From Erythrobacter litoralis (GTDB taxonomy: Bacteria > Pseudomonadota > Alphaproteobacteria > Sphingomonadales > Sphingomonadaceae): a DNA stretch of 64,000 nucleotides. Positions 8,068 through 16,692 of this stretch are shown piece after piece. The stretch covers positions 3,156,501 through 3,220,500 of the forward strand of contig NZ_CP017057.1 in the NCBI RefSeq assembly GCF_001719165.1. Reading direction: 5' to 3'. The position numbers and the translations under genes were made by a program. The notes under the pieces were generated by a model. It was given only the letters and a program-made list of their open reading frames with translations. It did no database searches and had not been told where the DNA came from. How positions within the stretch are numbered: position 1 is the first letter of the stretch; each line of letters starts with the position of its first letter.

Positions 8068-9495
8068 ATGCGTTTTCGAGGACAAGCGGCCAATCCGGCC
8101 CGCATCGGCGTGATCGCCGCCCTGTGCGGCGCGGTGGCGCTGGCGGGCTGCACCACGACCGGATCGGCCAATGCCGGCGCCAGTCGCGCCGATGGCGACA
8201 GGGCCGAAGGCTACGCCGCCAAGACCGAGGCCGAAGCGCCCTTTGCATCGACCTATGCCCCCTATCCCGGAATCCCCACCGCGCTGGTCGGCGCGGTCGT
8301 CTATGACGGCGCGGGCGGCCGGATCGAGAACGGCACGGTGCTGCTGCGCGACGGCAAGGTCGTCGCCGTGGGCGACGCCTCGCTTCCGACCGAAGGCTAC
8401 CGCGTGATCGATGCGGGCGGCAAATACGTCACCCCCGGCATCATCGACATCCACTCGCACCTCGGCGACTATCCGAGCCCGAGCGTCGACGCGCATTCCG
8501 ACGGCAACGAGGCGACCAGCCCGACCACGCCCGATGTCTGGGCCGAACATTCGGTCTGGCCGCAGGACCCGGGCTTTTCCCGCGCGCTCGCCAATGGCGG
8601 GGTCACGGCGCTTCAGATCCTGCCCGGTTCGGCGAACCTGATGGGCGGTCGCACCGTCACGCTCAAGAACGTGCCCGCGCGCACCGTGCAGGGGATGAAG
8701 TTCCCCGGCGCGCCCCACGGCTTCAAGATGGCCTGCGGCGAAAATCCGAAACGCGTCTATGGCGGGCGCGGACGCAAGCCTTCGACCCGAATGGGCAATT
8801 TCGCGGTCAATCGCCAGACCTGGCTCGAGGCGATCGACTACGCCAATTCCGAGGAGCCCAAGCGCGACCTCGCCAAGGAAACTCTGAAGGGCGTGCTCGA
8901 CGGCGAAATCCTGGTCCACAACCATTGCTACCGCGCCGACGAAATGGCGCTGGTGATGGATATGGCCAAGGAGATGGGATACCGCGTCACTGCCTTCCAT
9001 CACGCGGTCGAGGCTTACAAGATCGGCGACCTGCTGCGCGAAAACGACGTGTGCAGCGCGATCTGGGCCGACTGGTACGGCTTCAAGATGGAGGCCTATG
9101 ACGGCATCCTCGAAAACGCCGCGCTTCTCCAGAACGAAGGCGCCTGCGTGGTGATCCATTCGGACGACCAGGACGACATCCAGCGCCTAAACCAGGAAGC
9201 CGCAAAGGCGCAGGCCGCCGGGCGGCGCATGGGCATGGACATTTCCGATGCGACGGTGATCGGCTGGATCACCCTCAATGCGGCGAAGGCGATGGGCATT
9301 GCCGACATGACCGGCAGCCTCGAAGCGGGAAAGATGGCCGACGTGGTGCTGTGGAATGGCGATCCGCTGTCGGTCTATTCGCGGCCCGAAAAGGTGTGGG
9401 TCGACGGCGCGCTGCTGTTCGACGCGATAGACCCCAAGCGCCGCCCGGTGAGCGATTTCGAGCTCGGCCAGCCCGGTGAAGGAGATGTGAAATGA
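8068..9495 (+). CDS. Exported amidohydrolase-superfamily lipoprotein with intact metal ligands
   Basis: A 475-residue metal-dependent hydrolase of the imidazolonepropionase/adenosine-deaminase-like amidohydrolase group. An N-terminal signal with lipobox LAGC (Cys28) predicts outer-envelope anchoring. The metal-binding HxH is at His129/His131 (IIDIHSHLG). Further likely ligands follow: histidines near residues 284 and 310-311 and an Asp in VVIHSDD near 362. The C-terminal MADVVLWNGDPL strand is the usual return to the composite beta sandwich. The substrate is unknown; neighbouring peptide transport hints at amide or peptide cleavage. Its stop overlaps the next gene by four bases (ATGA). Confidence 0.87.
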   Translation: MRFRGQAANPARIGVIAALCGAVALAGCTTTGSANAGASRADGDRAEGYAAKTEAEAPFASTYAPYPGIPTALVGAVVYDGAGGRIENGTVLLRDGKVVAVGDASLPTEGYRVIDAGGKYVTPGIIDIHSHLGDYPSPSVDAHSDGNEATSPTTPDVWAEHSVWPQDPGFSRALANGGVTALQILPGSANLMGGRTVTLKNVPARTVQGMKFPGAPHGFKMACGENPKRVYGGRGRKPSTRMGNFAVNRQTWLEAIDYANSEEPKRDLAKETLKGVLDGEILVHNHCYRADEMALVMDMAKEMGYRVTAFHHAVEAYKIGDLLRENDVCSAIWADWYGFKMEAYDGILENAALLQNEGACVVIHSDDQDDIQRLNQEAAKAQAAGRRMGMDISDATVIGWITLNAAKAMGIADMTGSLEAGKMADVVLWNGDPLSVYSRPEKVWVDGALLFDAIDPKRRPVSDFELGQPGEGDVK

Positions 9496-10865
9496 AGCGG
9501 CTCCTGACATTGGCGGCCTCTGTGCTTGCCCTCGCTTCCTCGCCCACGCTGGCGCAGGACGTGGTAATCACCAACGCCAAGGTCGTGCTCGGCGACGGGT
9601 CCGACCCGATCGAGAACGGTACCGTGATCGTGCGCGGCGGCGAAGTCGTCGCGGCGGGCGCGAACGTGGCGATCCCGGCGGGGACCGAAACTCTCGACGC
9701 GGGCGGGGCATGGGTCACGCCCGGCCTGTTCGCCACCGTCACCACGCTCGGCCTGTGGGATGTAGGCGCGGTGAGCGAATCGAACGATCAGCGCGCGGGA
9801 AGCTCACCCTTCAGCGCGGCGCTCGACGCGGCGCCGATCGTCAATCCGAACTCGCAACACATCCTCGTGCACCGCGCGGCGGGCATTACCCGTGCGGCCA
9901 CGACGACGCTGCCCTCGGCTTCGATCTTCGCAGGGCAGGGCGCGCTGATCGATCTCGGCGCCGATCCCGATCCCGTCATGCGAGCGCGCGCCTTCCAGAT
10001 GGTCGACATGGGCGAAGGCGCAGGCAGGATCGCGGGCGGCAGCCGGGCGGCGGCGCATGCCCTGTTCCGCAACGCTCTTCTTGAGGCGCAGTCCTATGGC
10101 GAGGCCGCGCGCATACCGGGGCAGAGCGCCACGGCACGCGATGTGCGCACCGGCGACGACGTCCCGATCGACCCGCGCCTTGCCGGGCGTGAGACCGACC
10201 GGCCGGGCGACGTGCTGCTCACCCGCTTCGACGCGGCGGCGCTGGTCCCTGTCGTGCGCGGCGAACAGACGCTTTATGTAGCGGTCGAACGCGCGGCCGA
10301 TATCCGCGCCGTGCTCGCGCTCAGGGAGGAATTTCCGAAGCTCGACATGGTGCTCGTCGGGGCGAGCGAAGGCTGGCTCGTCGCGGACGAGATCGCCCGC
10401 GCGGGCGTGCCGGTGATCGCCGACAGCCTCGATGATCTTCCTGTCGGTTTCGACGAGCTCGCCGCGACACAGAGCAATATCGGCCGCATGATGCGTGCCG
10501 GGGTGAAGGTCGCGATTAACGCCTCTGCGATGCAGAACCCACGCCGCCTGCCCCAATATGCCGGCAATCTCGTCGCGCTCAGCCGCATGCCGGGGGCGAC
10601 GGGGCTTTCCTGGGGCCAGGCCTTCGCCGCGATCACTTCGGTCCCGGCCGAGATCAGCGGGCTGGGCGGACGCGCGGGCGTGCTCGCGCCGGGCGCGATG
10701 GGCGATGTGGTGATCTGGGACGGCGACCCACTCGAAGTCGGCACGGTTCCGACCCGCGTCTTCATCGAGGGCGTCGAACAGCCCATGGACAGCCACCAGA
10801 GCCGGCTGAAGGAGCGCTACCTCGACCTCGACGAAAGCGATCTGCCCAAGGCCTATGACTGGTAG
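9492..10865 (+). CDS. Amidohydrolase-like paralogue lacking metal-binding motif
   Basis: A 457-residue secreted protein with a cleavable signal (about residues 1-21, ending TLAQD). The fold features of amidohydrolases are present: the N-terminal beta sandwich ([22 protein letters not shown]) and the C-terminal GDVVIWDGDPLEVG strand. However, the position that should carry HxH reads PGLFATVTTLGLW, and the later ligand histidines cannot be found. It is therefore probably inactive as a metal hydrolase and may be a structural or regulatory partner of the intact protein encoded just upstream, with which it overlaps by four bases. Confidence 0.85.
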   Translation: MKRLLTLAASVLALASSPTLAQDVVITNAKVVLGDGSDPIENGTVIVRGGEVVAAGANVAIPAGTETLDAGGAWVTPGLFATVTTLGLWDVGAVSESNDQRAGSSPFSAALDAAPIVNPNSQHILVHRAAGITRAATTTLPSASIFAGQGALIDLGADPDPVMRARAFQMVDMGEGAGRIAGGSRAAAHALFRNALLEAQSYGEAARIPGQSATARDVRTGDDVPIDPRLAGRETDRPGDVLLTRFDAAALVPVVRGEQTLYVAVERAADIRAVLALREEFPKLDMVLVGASEGWLVADEIARAGVPVIADSLDDLPVGFDELAATQSNIGRMMRAGVKVAINASAMQNPRRLPQYAGNLVALSRMPGATGLSWGQAFAAITSVPAEISGLGGRAGVLAPGAMGDVVIWDGDPLEVGTVPTRVFIEGVEQPMDSHQSRLKERYLDLDESDLPKAYDW

Positions 10866-10921
10866 CTGGCGCGCCGTGCGAAGCGGGCTATACTCTGCGC
10901 CCTGATCATGGGGTGGGGTGT

Positions 10922-11599
10922 ATGGGCGAAGGCCTTTTCGAACTGATCGCCGCGAATGCCGCCTTTGTGGGCATGCATTTCCTGATGTCGCACCCGCTGC
11001 GCGCACCTCTGGTGAAGGCTCTGGGGGCGAACGGCTTTCAAATCGCCTACACGATCGTCAGCGCGGCGACGCTCGCCTGGGTCTATTTCGCCTACAAGGT
11101 AGCGCCGGTCGGCGACCTGCCCGGTTCGGGCGAGGCGGGCTGGATCATCGCCACCGTGCTGACCCTGCCCGCCACCGTGCTGCTGGCGGGATCGCTGTTC
11201 GGCAACCCCGCGCTGCCCGTGCCCGGTGCCGAGGCGCAGGCACGCGCCGAACCGAAGGGCGTGTTCAAGGTCACCCGCCACCCGATGATGTGGGGGATCG
11301 GCCTGTGGGCGCTGTCGCATATCGTGCTGTTCGCGAACTGGCGCAGCGTCCTCACCGCCTTTGCCATGGGTCTGCTCGCGCTGGTGGGCGCGAGGTTGCA
11401 AGACGCGAAGAAGGAGCGCCTGATGGGCGAGGCGTGGCGCGAATGGGAAGCCAAGACGAGCTACTGGCCGCGGCTCGGCAAGCTCGCCGCGGCGGGCGCG
11501 CTCGCATGGGGGCTGGGGATCGTCCTGTTCCTCGGACTGTCCTGGCTGCACATCCGCGCGGGCGGCATCCCTGCGGGCCTCTGGCGCTGGATCCTCTGA
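10922..11599 (+). CDS. NnrU family membrane protein
   Basis: A 225-residue membrane protein with about six hydrophobic segments, matching NnrU/MAPEG-neighbour proteins first noted in nitrite/nitric oxide reduction loci. A HPLRAPLVKALG stretch near the N-terminus and the later VTRHPMMWGIGLWA stretch are characteristic. No denitrification genes are in this window, so the role is unclear; related methyltransferase-like membrane proteins share the HPMMWG motif. ATG at 10922 is preferred over the GTG at 10913 because the hydrophobic domain starts directly after it. Confidence 0.8.
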   Translation: MGEGLFELIAANAAFVGMHFLMSHPLRAPLVKALGANGFQIAYTIVSAATLAWVYFAYKVAPVGDLPGSGEAGWIIATVLTLPATVLLAGSLFGNPALPVPGAEAQARAEPKGVFKVTRHPMMWGIGLWALSHIVLFANWRSVLTAFAMGLLALVGARLQDAKKERLMGEAWREWEAKTSYWPRLGKLAAAGALAWGLGIVLFLGLSWLHIRAGGIPAGLWRWIL

Positions 11600-11603
11600 G
11601 GGC

Positions 11604-12110
11604 TCAGGGGCGCGGCGCGGGATCGGGCAGCCAGCCCATCCACGCGACGAAACCGGTCATCATCAGCAGCGCGAAGCCGGCGTAGAGAAGCCAGTCGACC
11701 ACCCTCCCCGGCATCGGAGCTTTCGGCGCGGGCCGGCGGCGAATCTCGATCGGTCGGACGAGCCTGCGGCGCTCGTCGAAATGGCGCACCACCAGTCGCT
11801 CGGCCCTGGCGAGCGGATGCGTTTCCTCCCCCTCGCCAAGCTGCACCGTGCCTGCCTCGACATCGACAAGGACCGGCAGGCCATAACCGCAATCGGGCCA
11901 GCGGCGGACGTAGAGGGTGAAGCGCCCCGGCATATCGTGCCATTCGACCGAGGCATCGAAACTTTCGTCCTGCAGTTCGAAAACCGTCCTGCGCGCCTCG
12001 AGGTCGCTCACCCGTGGGGTTTCCCGCCATTGCGAATGGAGCCCTTCGCTGAGCCAGTATTCGACCTCGAAGCGCCCGTCCGGCGAGAGTTCGGTCCGCG
12101 TGCCGCTCAC
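11604..12110 (-). CDS. Hypothetical tail-anchored protein
   Basis: A 168-residue protein I do not recognise. Most of it is polar, with beta-rich segments containing many Trp, Arg and Glu residues. A single hydrophobic segment near the C-terminus (WLLYAGFALLMMTGFVAW) would anchor it in the inner membrane with the N-terminal domain probably in the cytoplasm. The start is taken as GTG at 12108-12110, because a GGGGAGAG ribosome-binding site lies at the right distance and it follows the crotonase stop by only four bases, implying co-transcription with that gene. Confidence 0.7.
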   Translation of the reverse strand: MSGTRTELSPDGRFEVEYWLSEGLHSQWRETPRVSDLEARRTVFELQDESFDASVEWHDMPGRFTLYVRRWPDCGYGLPVLVDVEAGTVQLGEGEETHPLARAERLVVRHFDERRRLVRPIEIRRRPAPKAPMPGRVVDWLLYAGFALLMMTGFVAWMGWLPDPAPRP

Positions 12111-12114
12111 CGGC

Positions 12115-12912
12115 TCACTCTCCCCTGAACTGCGCCTCGCGCTTTTCGATGAGCGCGGCGACGCCTTCGGCATGGTCGGCGGTCGCGTGCATCATTCCTT
12201 GCGTGTTCGCCGCCAGTTCGAGCGCGGTGTCATAGCTCACCTCGCGCCCCTGCCGCAGCAGCATCTTCGACTGACGCAGCGAATGGGGCGGCATTTTCGC
12301 GATCCGCCCCGCGAGCGCGCGGGCCTCCTCCATCAGCGAGCCCGCTTCGACCACCCGGCTGACCAGGCCCCATTCCTGCGCCGTCGCGGCGTCGATCACG
12401 TCGCCGGTATAGAACAGCTCCGCCGCCCGGCTCATGCCGATGACGCGCGGCAGGATCCATGTCCCGCCATCGCCCGGAATGATGCCGAGCTTCAGGAAGG
12501 TGACGCCGAACTTCGCCTTCTCACTGGCGATGCGGATGTCGGCGAGGCAGGCGACGTCGCAGCCCAATCCGATCGCCGGCCCGTTGACCGCCGCGATGAC
12601 GGGAACGCGCAGACCGTGAAGCGCGCGCAGCATGCGGTGGATGTTGTCGCGATAGCCGTCGGAGATCGCGGGCGGGGTTCCGCCGAACGTGCCGGACCTG
12701 TCGCGCATCGCCTTGATGTCGCCGCCCGCGCTGAACGCCCGGCCCGCCCCGGTCAGGATCACGCAGCGCACGGTCATGTCGGTGTTGATCGCATCGCAGG
12801 CGCGCGCGAATTCCTCGCCGTCGCCGGGCGCGCCGAGCGGGTTCATGCTCTCCGCGCGGTTGATGGTGAGCGTGACAACCGCGCCGTCGCGAGCGATGGT
12901 GAGGAGGGACAT
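12115..12912 (-). CDS. Crotonase/enoyl-CoA hydratase family protein with altered catalytic residues
   Basis: A 265-residue crotonase-fold protein. The oxyanion-hole region GRAFSAGGDIKAM (about residues 58-69) and the GPAIGLGCDVA region are clear, so CoA-ester binding is expected. By alignment from memory with rat mitochondrial enoyl-CoA hydratase, the residues at the two catalytic glutamate positions are Asp119 and Phe139. A simple hydratase activity is therefore doubtful; an isomerase or hydrolase reaction with a single acid is more likely. It lies upstream of a tail-anchored protein gene and downstream of dxs on the same strand. Confidence 0.87.
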   Translation of the reverse strand: MSLLTIARDGAVVTLTINRAESMNPLGAPGDGEEFARACDAINTDMTVRCVILTGAGRAFSAGGDIKAMRDRSGTFGGTPPAISDGYRDNIHRMLRALHGLRVPVIAAVNGPAIGLGCDVACLADIRIASEKAKFGVTFLKLGIIPGDGGTWILPRVIGMSRAAELFYTGDVIDAATAQEWGLVSRVVEAGSLMEEARALAGRIAKMPPHSLRQSKMLLRQGREVSYDTALELAANTQGMMHATADHAEGVAALIEKREAQFRGE

Positions 12913-13029
12913 GAGGCAGCTTCCTTTCGCCGCCTTCCATGCCAGCGCCGAGGGGCTTCGTCACCCCGGCCCGGCCAGCCACTCACCGGAACGACGCAGA
13001 ACTCGAACGCCGTTGAGCACTGGGGCTGT

Positions 13030-14964
13030 TCAGGCCCGCGCTTCCTCCACGCTCGCCGAATTGTGCTTGAGCGCCTTGAGCACGGTCTCGACGATGTGCG
13101 GGGCGTTGAGCTTTGCGATGTCGTACTGCTTTTCCGGCGAATCCTGGTCGATGAAGATGTCGGGCAGGCGCATCGTGCGGATTTTCAGCCCGGCATCGGT
13201 CAGGCCTTCATCCGTGGCGAAGGTCAGGACATGCGCGCCAAGACCGCCGATCGCGCCTTCCTCGATCGTGACGACGACTTCGTGGCTCCGCGCGAGCCTG
13301 GCGATCAGGTCCTCGTCCAGCGGCTTGGCGAAACGCATGTCGGCGATGGTGGTCGAAAGCCCCTTGGCCTCGAGCGTGTCGGCGGCTTTCTTCGCCTCTT
13401 CGAGACGCGCGCCCAGCGAGAGGATCGCGACCTTTGCAGGCTTGTTCGCGTCGCCGCGAACGATGCGGCCCTTGCCGATTTCCAGCTTCTGCGGGGTTTC
13501 GGGCATGGGCACGCCAACCCCGTTGCCGCGCGGATAGCGGAACGCGATGGGGCCTTCATCGTGTTCGACCGCGGTGTAGGTCATGTGGACCAGTTCCGCC
13601 TCGTCGGCGGCGGCCATAACCACGAAATTGGGCAGGGTCGCGAGATAGGTGATGTCGAAACTGCCCGCATGGGTCGATCCGTCCGCGCCGACCAGCCCGG
13701 CGCGGTCGATCGCGAAGCGAACGGGAAGGTTCTGGATCGCCACGTCATGGACGACCTGGTCATAGGCGCGCTGGAGGAAGGTCGAATAGATCGCGGCGAA
13801 GGGCCGCATACCCTGCGCGGCAAGGCCGGCGGCGAAGGTCACGCCGTGCTGTTCGGCGATCCCGACGTCGAAGCTGCGTTCCGGATGCCGCTTGGCGAAG
13901 CGGTCGATGCCGGTGCCCGACGGCATGGCCGCGGTGATCGCGCAGATCCGCTTGTCGCTGTCAGCAAGGTCGGCGAGCGTATCGCCGAAGACGTTCTGGT
14001 AGGCGGGTGGCCCTGCCGAACCCTTCTGCTTTTCACCGGTGACGACGTTGAATTTAGGCACGCCGTGATACTTGTCGGCGCTTTCCTCGGCCGGGGCATA
14101 GCCCTTGCCCTTGGTGGTCACGACATGGATCAGGACCGGGCCTTCGGAGGTGTCGCGCACGTTTTCCAGAACGGGCACGAGATGGTCGAGATTGTGCCCG
14201 TCGATCGGGCCGACATAGTAGAAGCCGAGTTCCTCGAAAAGCGTGCCCCCAGTGACCATGCCGCGGGTGTATTCCTCGGCCTTGCCGATGGCATCGTGCA
14301 TCCGGCGGCTCATTTTCTTGACCGCGCGGCTGGCGAGGCTGCGAAGCCCCAGATATTCGCTCGAGGAGACCATCCGCGCGAGATAGGCCGACAGGCCTCC
14401 GACGGGCGGCGCGATCGACATGTCGTTGTCGTTGAGGATCACTACGAGCCGGTTGCCCGCCTGAGCGGCGTTGTTCATCGCCTCATAGGCCATACCGGCG
14501 CTCATCGCGCCGTCGCCGATCACCGCGATCCCGCGCCCCGGCTTGCCCGACAGCTTGTTCGCCATGGCAAAGCCCAGCGCGGCCGAGATCGAGGTCGAGG
14601 AATGCGCCGCACCGAACGGGTCGTATTCGCTTTCCGACCGCTTGGTGAAGCCCGACAGCCCGCCGCCCTGGCGCAGCGTGCGGATGCGGTCGCGCCGCCC
14701 GGTGATGATCTTGTGCGGATAGCACTGGTGGCCGACATCCCAGACCAGCCGGTCTTCGGGCGTGTTGAAGACGTAATGCAGCGCCACCGTCAGTTCGACC
14801 ACGCCCAGCCCCGAACCGAGATGCCCGCCCGACGTGCTGACCGCGTCGATCATTTCCGCGCGCAATTCGTCGGAAAGCTGGCGCAATTGTTCGGGTTTGA
14901 GTTTGCGAAGCTCGTTCGGAGTCGGAACCTGGTCGAGCAGCGGGGTGACAGGTGAGTTGGTCAT
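13030..14964 (-). CDS. dxs: 1-deoxy-D-xylulose-5-phosphate synthase
   Basis: A 644-residue enzyme, the normal length for DXS. It condenses pyruvate with glyceraldehyde 3-phosphate, the first step of the MEP isoprenoid pathway, using thiamine diphosphate. The ThDP motif is complete, with GDG at residues 150-152 and NN at 164-165 ([17 protein letters not shown]). The GGHLGSGLG stretch with His48 lies near the N-terminus, and the transketolase C-terminal domain starts near residue 500. It is a single cytosolic homodimer-forming protein. A Fur-family gene lies 80 bases upstream on the same strand. Confidence 0.97.
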   Translation of the reverse strand: MTNSPVTPLLDQVPTPNELRKLKPEQLRQLSDELRAEMIDAVSTSGGHLGSGLGVVELTVALHYVFNTPEDRLVWDVGHQCYPHKIITGRRDRIRTLRQGGGLSGFTKRSESEYDPFGAAHSSTSISAALGFAMANKLSGKPGRGIAVIGDGAMSAGMAYEAMNNAAQAGNRLVVILNDNDMSIAPPVGGLSAYLARMVSSSEYLGLRSLASRAVKKMSRRMHDAIGKAEEYTRGMVTGGTLFEELGFYYVGPIDGHNLDHLVPVLENVRDTSEGPVLIHVVTTKGKGYAPAEESADKYHGVPKFNVVTGEKQKGSAGPPAYQNVFGDTLADLADSDKRICAITAAMPSGTGIDRFAKRHPERSFDVGIAEQHGVTFAAGLAAQGMRPFAAIYSTFLQRAYDQVVHDVAIQNLPVRFAIDRAGLVGADGSTHAGSFDITYLATLPNFVVMAAADEAELVHMTYTAVEHDEGPIAFRYPRGNGVGVPMPETPQKLEIGKGRIVRGDANKPAKVAILSLGARLEEAKKAADTLEAKGLSTTIADMRFAKPLDEDLIARLARSHEVVVTIEEGAIGGLGAHVLTFATDEGLTDAGLKIRTMRLPDIFIDQDSPEKQYDIAKLNAPHIVETVLKALKHNSASVEEARA

Positions 14965-15045
14965 ATATCCAGCTTTACAGAGTCGAATCGGGCCTGTCGA
15001 TGAACGCGTTGACGTTGCAACAGGACATTGGGAAGGGGACGCGCC

Positions 15046-15546
15046 TCAGGCGCAGGAGGCGCACAGCCCGCGGATCTCGAGCACCGGACGCTCGACCTTG
15101 AAGCTTTCGGACTTTGCCAGCGCGCGCAGCGTCTGGCTGACATTCTCGTCGTCGACATGCGTGGCTTCGCCGCATTCGTCGCAGACGAGGAAGATGCAGT
15201 CGTGTTCGCAGCCCGGATGGCTGTTGGCGAGATAGGCGTTAGAACTTTCGACCCGCATCGCAAGGTTGTTCGCCACGAACAAGTCGAGAATGCGATAGAC
15301 GCTGTTCGGCGCGACCCTCTTGCCGCGGGCGGTCGAGAGATTGTCGGCGATGTCATAGGCCGAGACGGGGCGGTCGTGCCGCGCGAGTTCGGCGAATACG
15401 GATTCGCGCATGCTCGTCCATTGTTCGCCGCTCTCCGTCAGCGCGGCGCGCGCGGCGGCGACAAGGCTCTCGCCGGTATGCTCGACATGCGCGTGATTGC
15501 CGGGCTCGTGGGCGCCGGGCGCATGGGTGTGTGCGTGCTGTGCCAT
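15046..15546 (-). CDS. Fur/Zur-family transcriptional regulator with His-rich N-terminus
   Basis: A 166-residue metalloregulator. The winged-helix domain occupies about residues 28-110 (with RGKRVAPNSVYRILDLF) and the dimerisation domain follows, with cysteine pairs VCDECG and LCASC for structural zinc. The first 23 residues contain seven histidines (positions 4, 6, 8, 13, 18, 20, 23), a pattern seen in zinc-handling proteins, so zinc sensing (Zur) is more likely than iron sensing. The start is uncertain: ATG at 15546 is used, and another ATG lies three codons upstream. No Zur target such as a znuABC operon is in the window. Confidence 0.85.
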   Translation of the reverse strand: MAQHAHTHAPGAHEPGNHAHVEHTGESLVAAARAALTESGEQWTSMRESVFAELARHDRPVSAYDIADNLSTARGKRVAPNSVYRILDLFVANNLAMRVESSNAYLANSHPGCEHDCIFLVCDECGEATHVDDENVSQTLRALAKSESFKVERPVLEIRGLCASCA

Positions 15547-15615
15547 GATGATCATATAGGCTTCACGCGCACGCTTCGCCAAGCGGCTTGTGACCGGCGT
15601 TGCGCAGTAGGCTGC

Positions 15616-16308
15616 CTAGGCGTCCGGCGGGCCGTCGCGCAGGAAGTCGGCGCGGTAATCGCGCGGGAACATCGCCTTCAGCGCTTCGACCTTGGGCCGG
15701 TCCCAGCGCAGGATGTAGCTGTGGCGCGGGTTCTTCGCCATGAAGTCCTGATGATACCCCTCCGCCGGGTAGAAGCCGCGCTGCTTTTCTATCTTCGTGA
15801 CGATCGGGCGATCCCAAATCCCCGCCTTTTCGAGCTGGGCGAGATAGGCTTTCGCGACCGATTCCTGTTCCTTGCTGGTCGGCACGAGCGCGGTGCGGTA
15901 ATGCGAGCCGACATCCGGGCCCTGGCGGTTCAGCTGCGTGGGATCGGCAACGACCGAGAAGAAGATGCGCAGCAATTCGTCATAGCGCACCTCGTAGGGG
16001 TCGTAGGTGATCTTCACCGATTCGGCGTGGTTCGTCATGCCGGTGGTGACGACCCGGTATTTCGCGTTCTTCGACGTGCCGCCGTGATAGCCGGCGACGG
16101 CGAATTTCACGCCCTTCACATGGCTGAAGACGCCCTCGACACCCCAGAAACACCCGCCCGCGAAGATCGCGGTCCTGAGGCCTGCGCCTTCCTTGGCAAT
16201 GCGCTTGGCGGCGGGGGCGTTCACCGGCTCCTCGGCGGCGAGTGCCGGAACCGCGCAGCCGCTTATCGCGAGGGCAGCGGCGACAAGAGGCGCGAGGACG
16301 CGCTTCAA
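15616..16308 (-). CDS. msrA: Exported peptide-methionine (S)-S-oxide reductase
   Basis: A 230-residue MsrA that reduces methionine-S-sulfoxide in proteins. The active-site motif GCFWG has catalytic Cys at residue 53, and the GYHGG and EGYHQDF stretches complete the family pattern. It has an N-terminal signal with a lipobox-like ISGC (Cys18) followed by an AxA site, so it is secreted to the envelope, possibly as a lipoprotein, rather than cytosolic like most MsrA. The start codon is TTG (16306-16308), overlapping the stop of the small upstream gene (TTGA), which suggests coupled translation. Confidence 0.92.
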   Translation of the reverse strand: MKRVLAPLVAAALAISGCAVPALAAEEPVNAPAAKRIAKEGAGLRTAIFAGGCFWGVEGVFSHVKGVKFAVAGYHGGTSKNAKYRVVTTGMTNHAESVKITYDPYEVRYDELLRIFFSVVADPTQLNRQGPDVGSHYRTALVPTSKEQESVAKAYLAQLEKAGIWDRPIVTKIEKQRGFYPAEGYHQDFMAKNPRHSYILRWDRPKVEALKAMFPRDYRADFLRDGPPDA

Positions 16309-16499
16309 TCGGCCTCTCCGGGGAAGGGAGCGATCACGAATTCGGGGGCGGGCCGGGGCGTCTCATGGGGCTCGGCCGCGTAGGCGGGCGGGGCGATCTC
16401 GCTCCCCAGAGCTTGCGCGTTCGCGATGCCCACGCCGATCGCGGCGATGGCGAAACCGATGGCGAAATTGCGGTAGAGGTCGTTGGCGAAGAGGCGCAT
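16305..16499 (-). CDS. Small membrane or secreted protein coupled to msrA
   Basis: A 64-residue protein I do not recognise. After MRLFANDLYRN comes one hydrophobic segment (about residues 12-30) containing IAAIGVGIANAQA, which could be a membrane anchor or a signal peptide ending at AQA. The rest is Pro- and Ala-rich. No convincing ribosome-binding site is visible (only GAAAG further upstream). Its stop overlaps the TTG start of exported msrA, so the two are probably one transcription unit and it may assist the reductase or share its regulation. Confidence 0.6.
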   Translation of the reverse strand: MRLFANDLYRNFAIGFAIAAIGVGIANAQALGSEIAPPAYAAEPHETPRPAPEFVIAPFPGEAD

Positions 16500-16663
16500 G
16501 GGAGGGGTCTTTCGTCGTCTCGGTCGTTTCCTGTGCAAGCGCGTTATGCGGCAGGATGGCTTGCAATCCGGTGAACGCGTCGTTGGACTTCGTTCTGCTC
16601 CGACCATTCTTTGGAACGTCGACAGAAGCTACGCCCCGGCGGGCCCGATGGATGCGGGGACCT

Positions 16664-16687
16664 CCCTCAATCAGCGAAGCTTGAGGG
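16664..16687 (-). terminator. Hairpin after purH
   Basis: A perfect seven-base stem CCCTCAA / TTGAGGG (16664-16670, 16681-16687) with a ten-base loop begins five bases beyond the purH stop on the minus strand. No T-run follows, so this is only a candidate terminator or 3' stabiliser. Confidence 0.35.
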
Positions 16688-16692
16688 CACAA

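Noticed and set aside
10918-11685. A 255-codon frame shifted against the NnrU gene
   Set aside because: It is the alternate frame of NnrU; the NnrU frame has membrane segments and family motifs.
11917-14955. A 1012-codon open frame on the plus strand opposite dxs, the crotonase and the tail-anchored protein gene
   Set aside because: Its length comes from high GC and few stop codons antisense to strongly conserved genes. The translated sequence is Arg/Asp/Gly-rich and lacks domains, while the minus strand encodes clear DXS and crotonase proteins.
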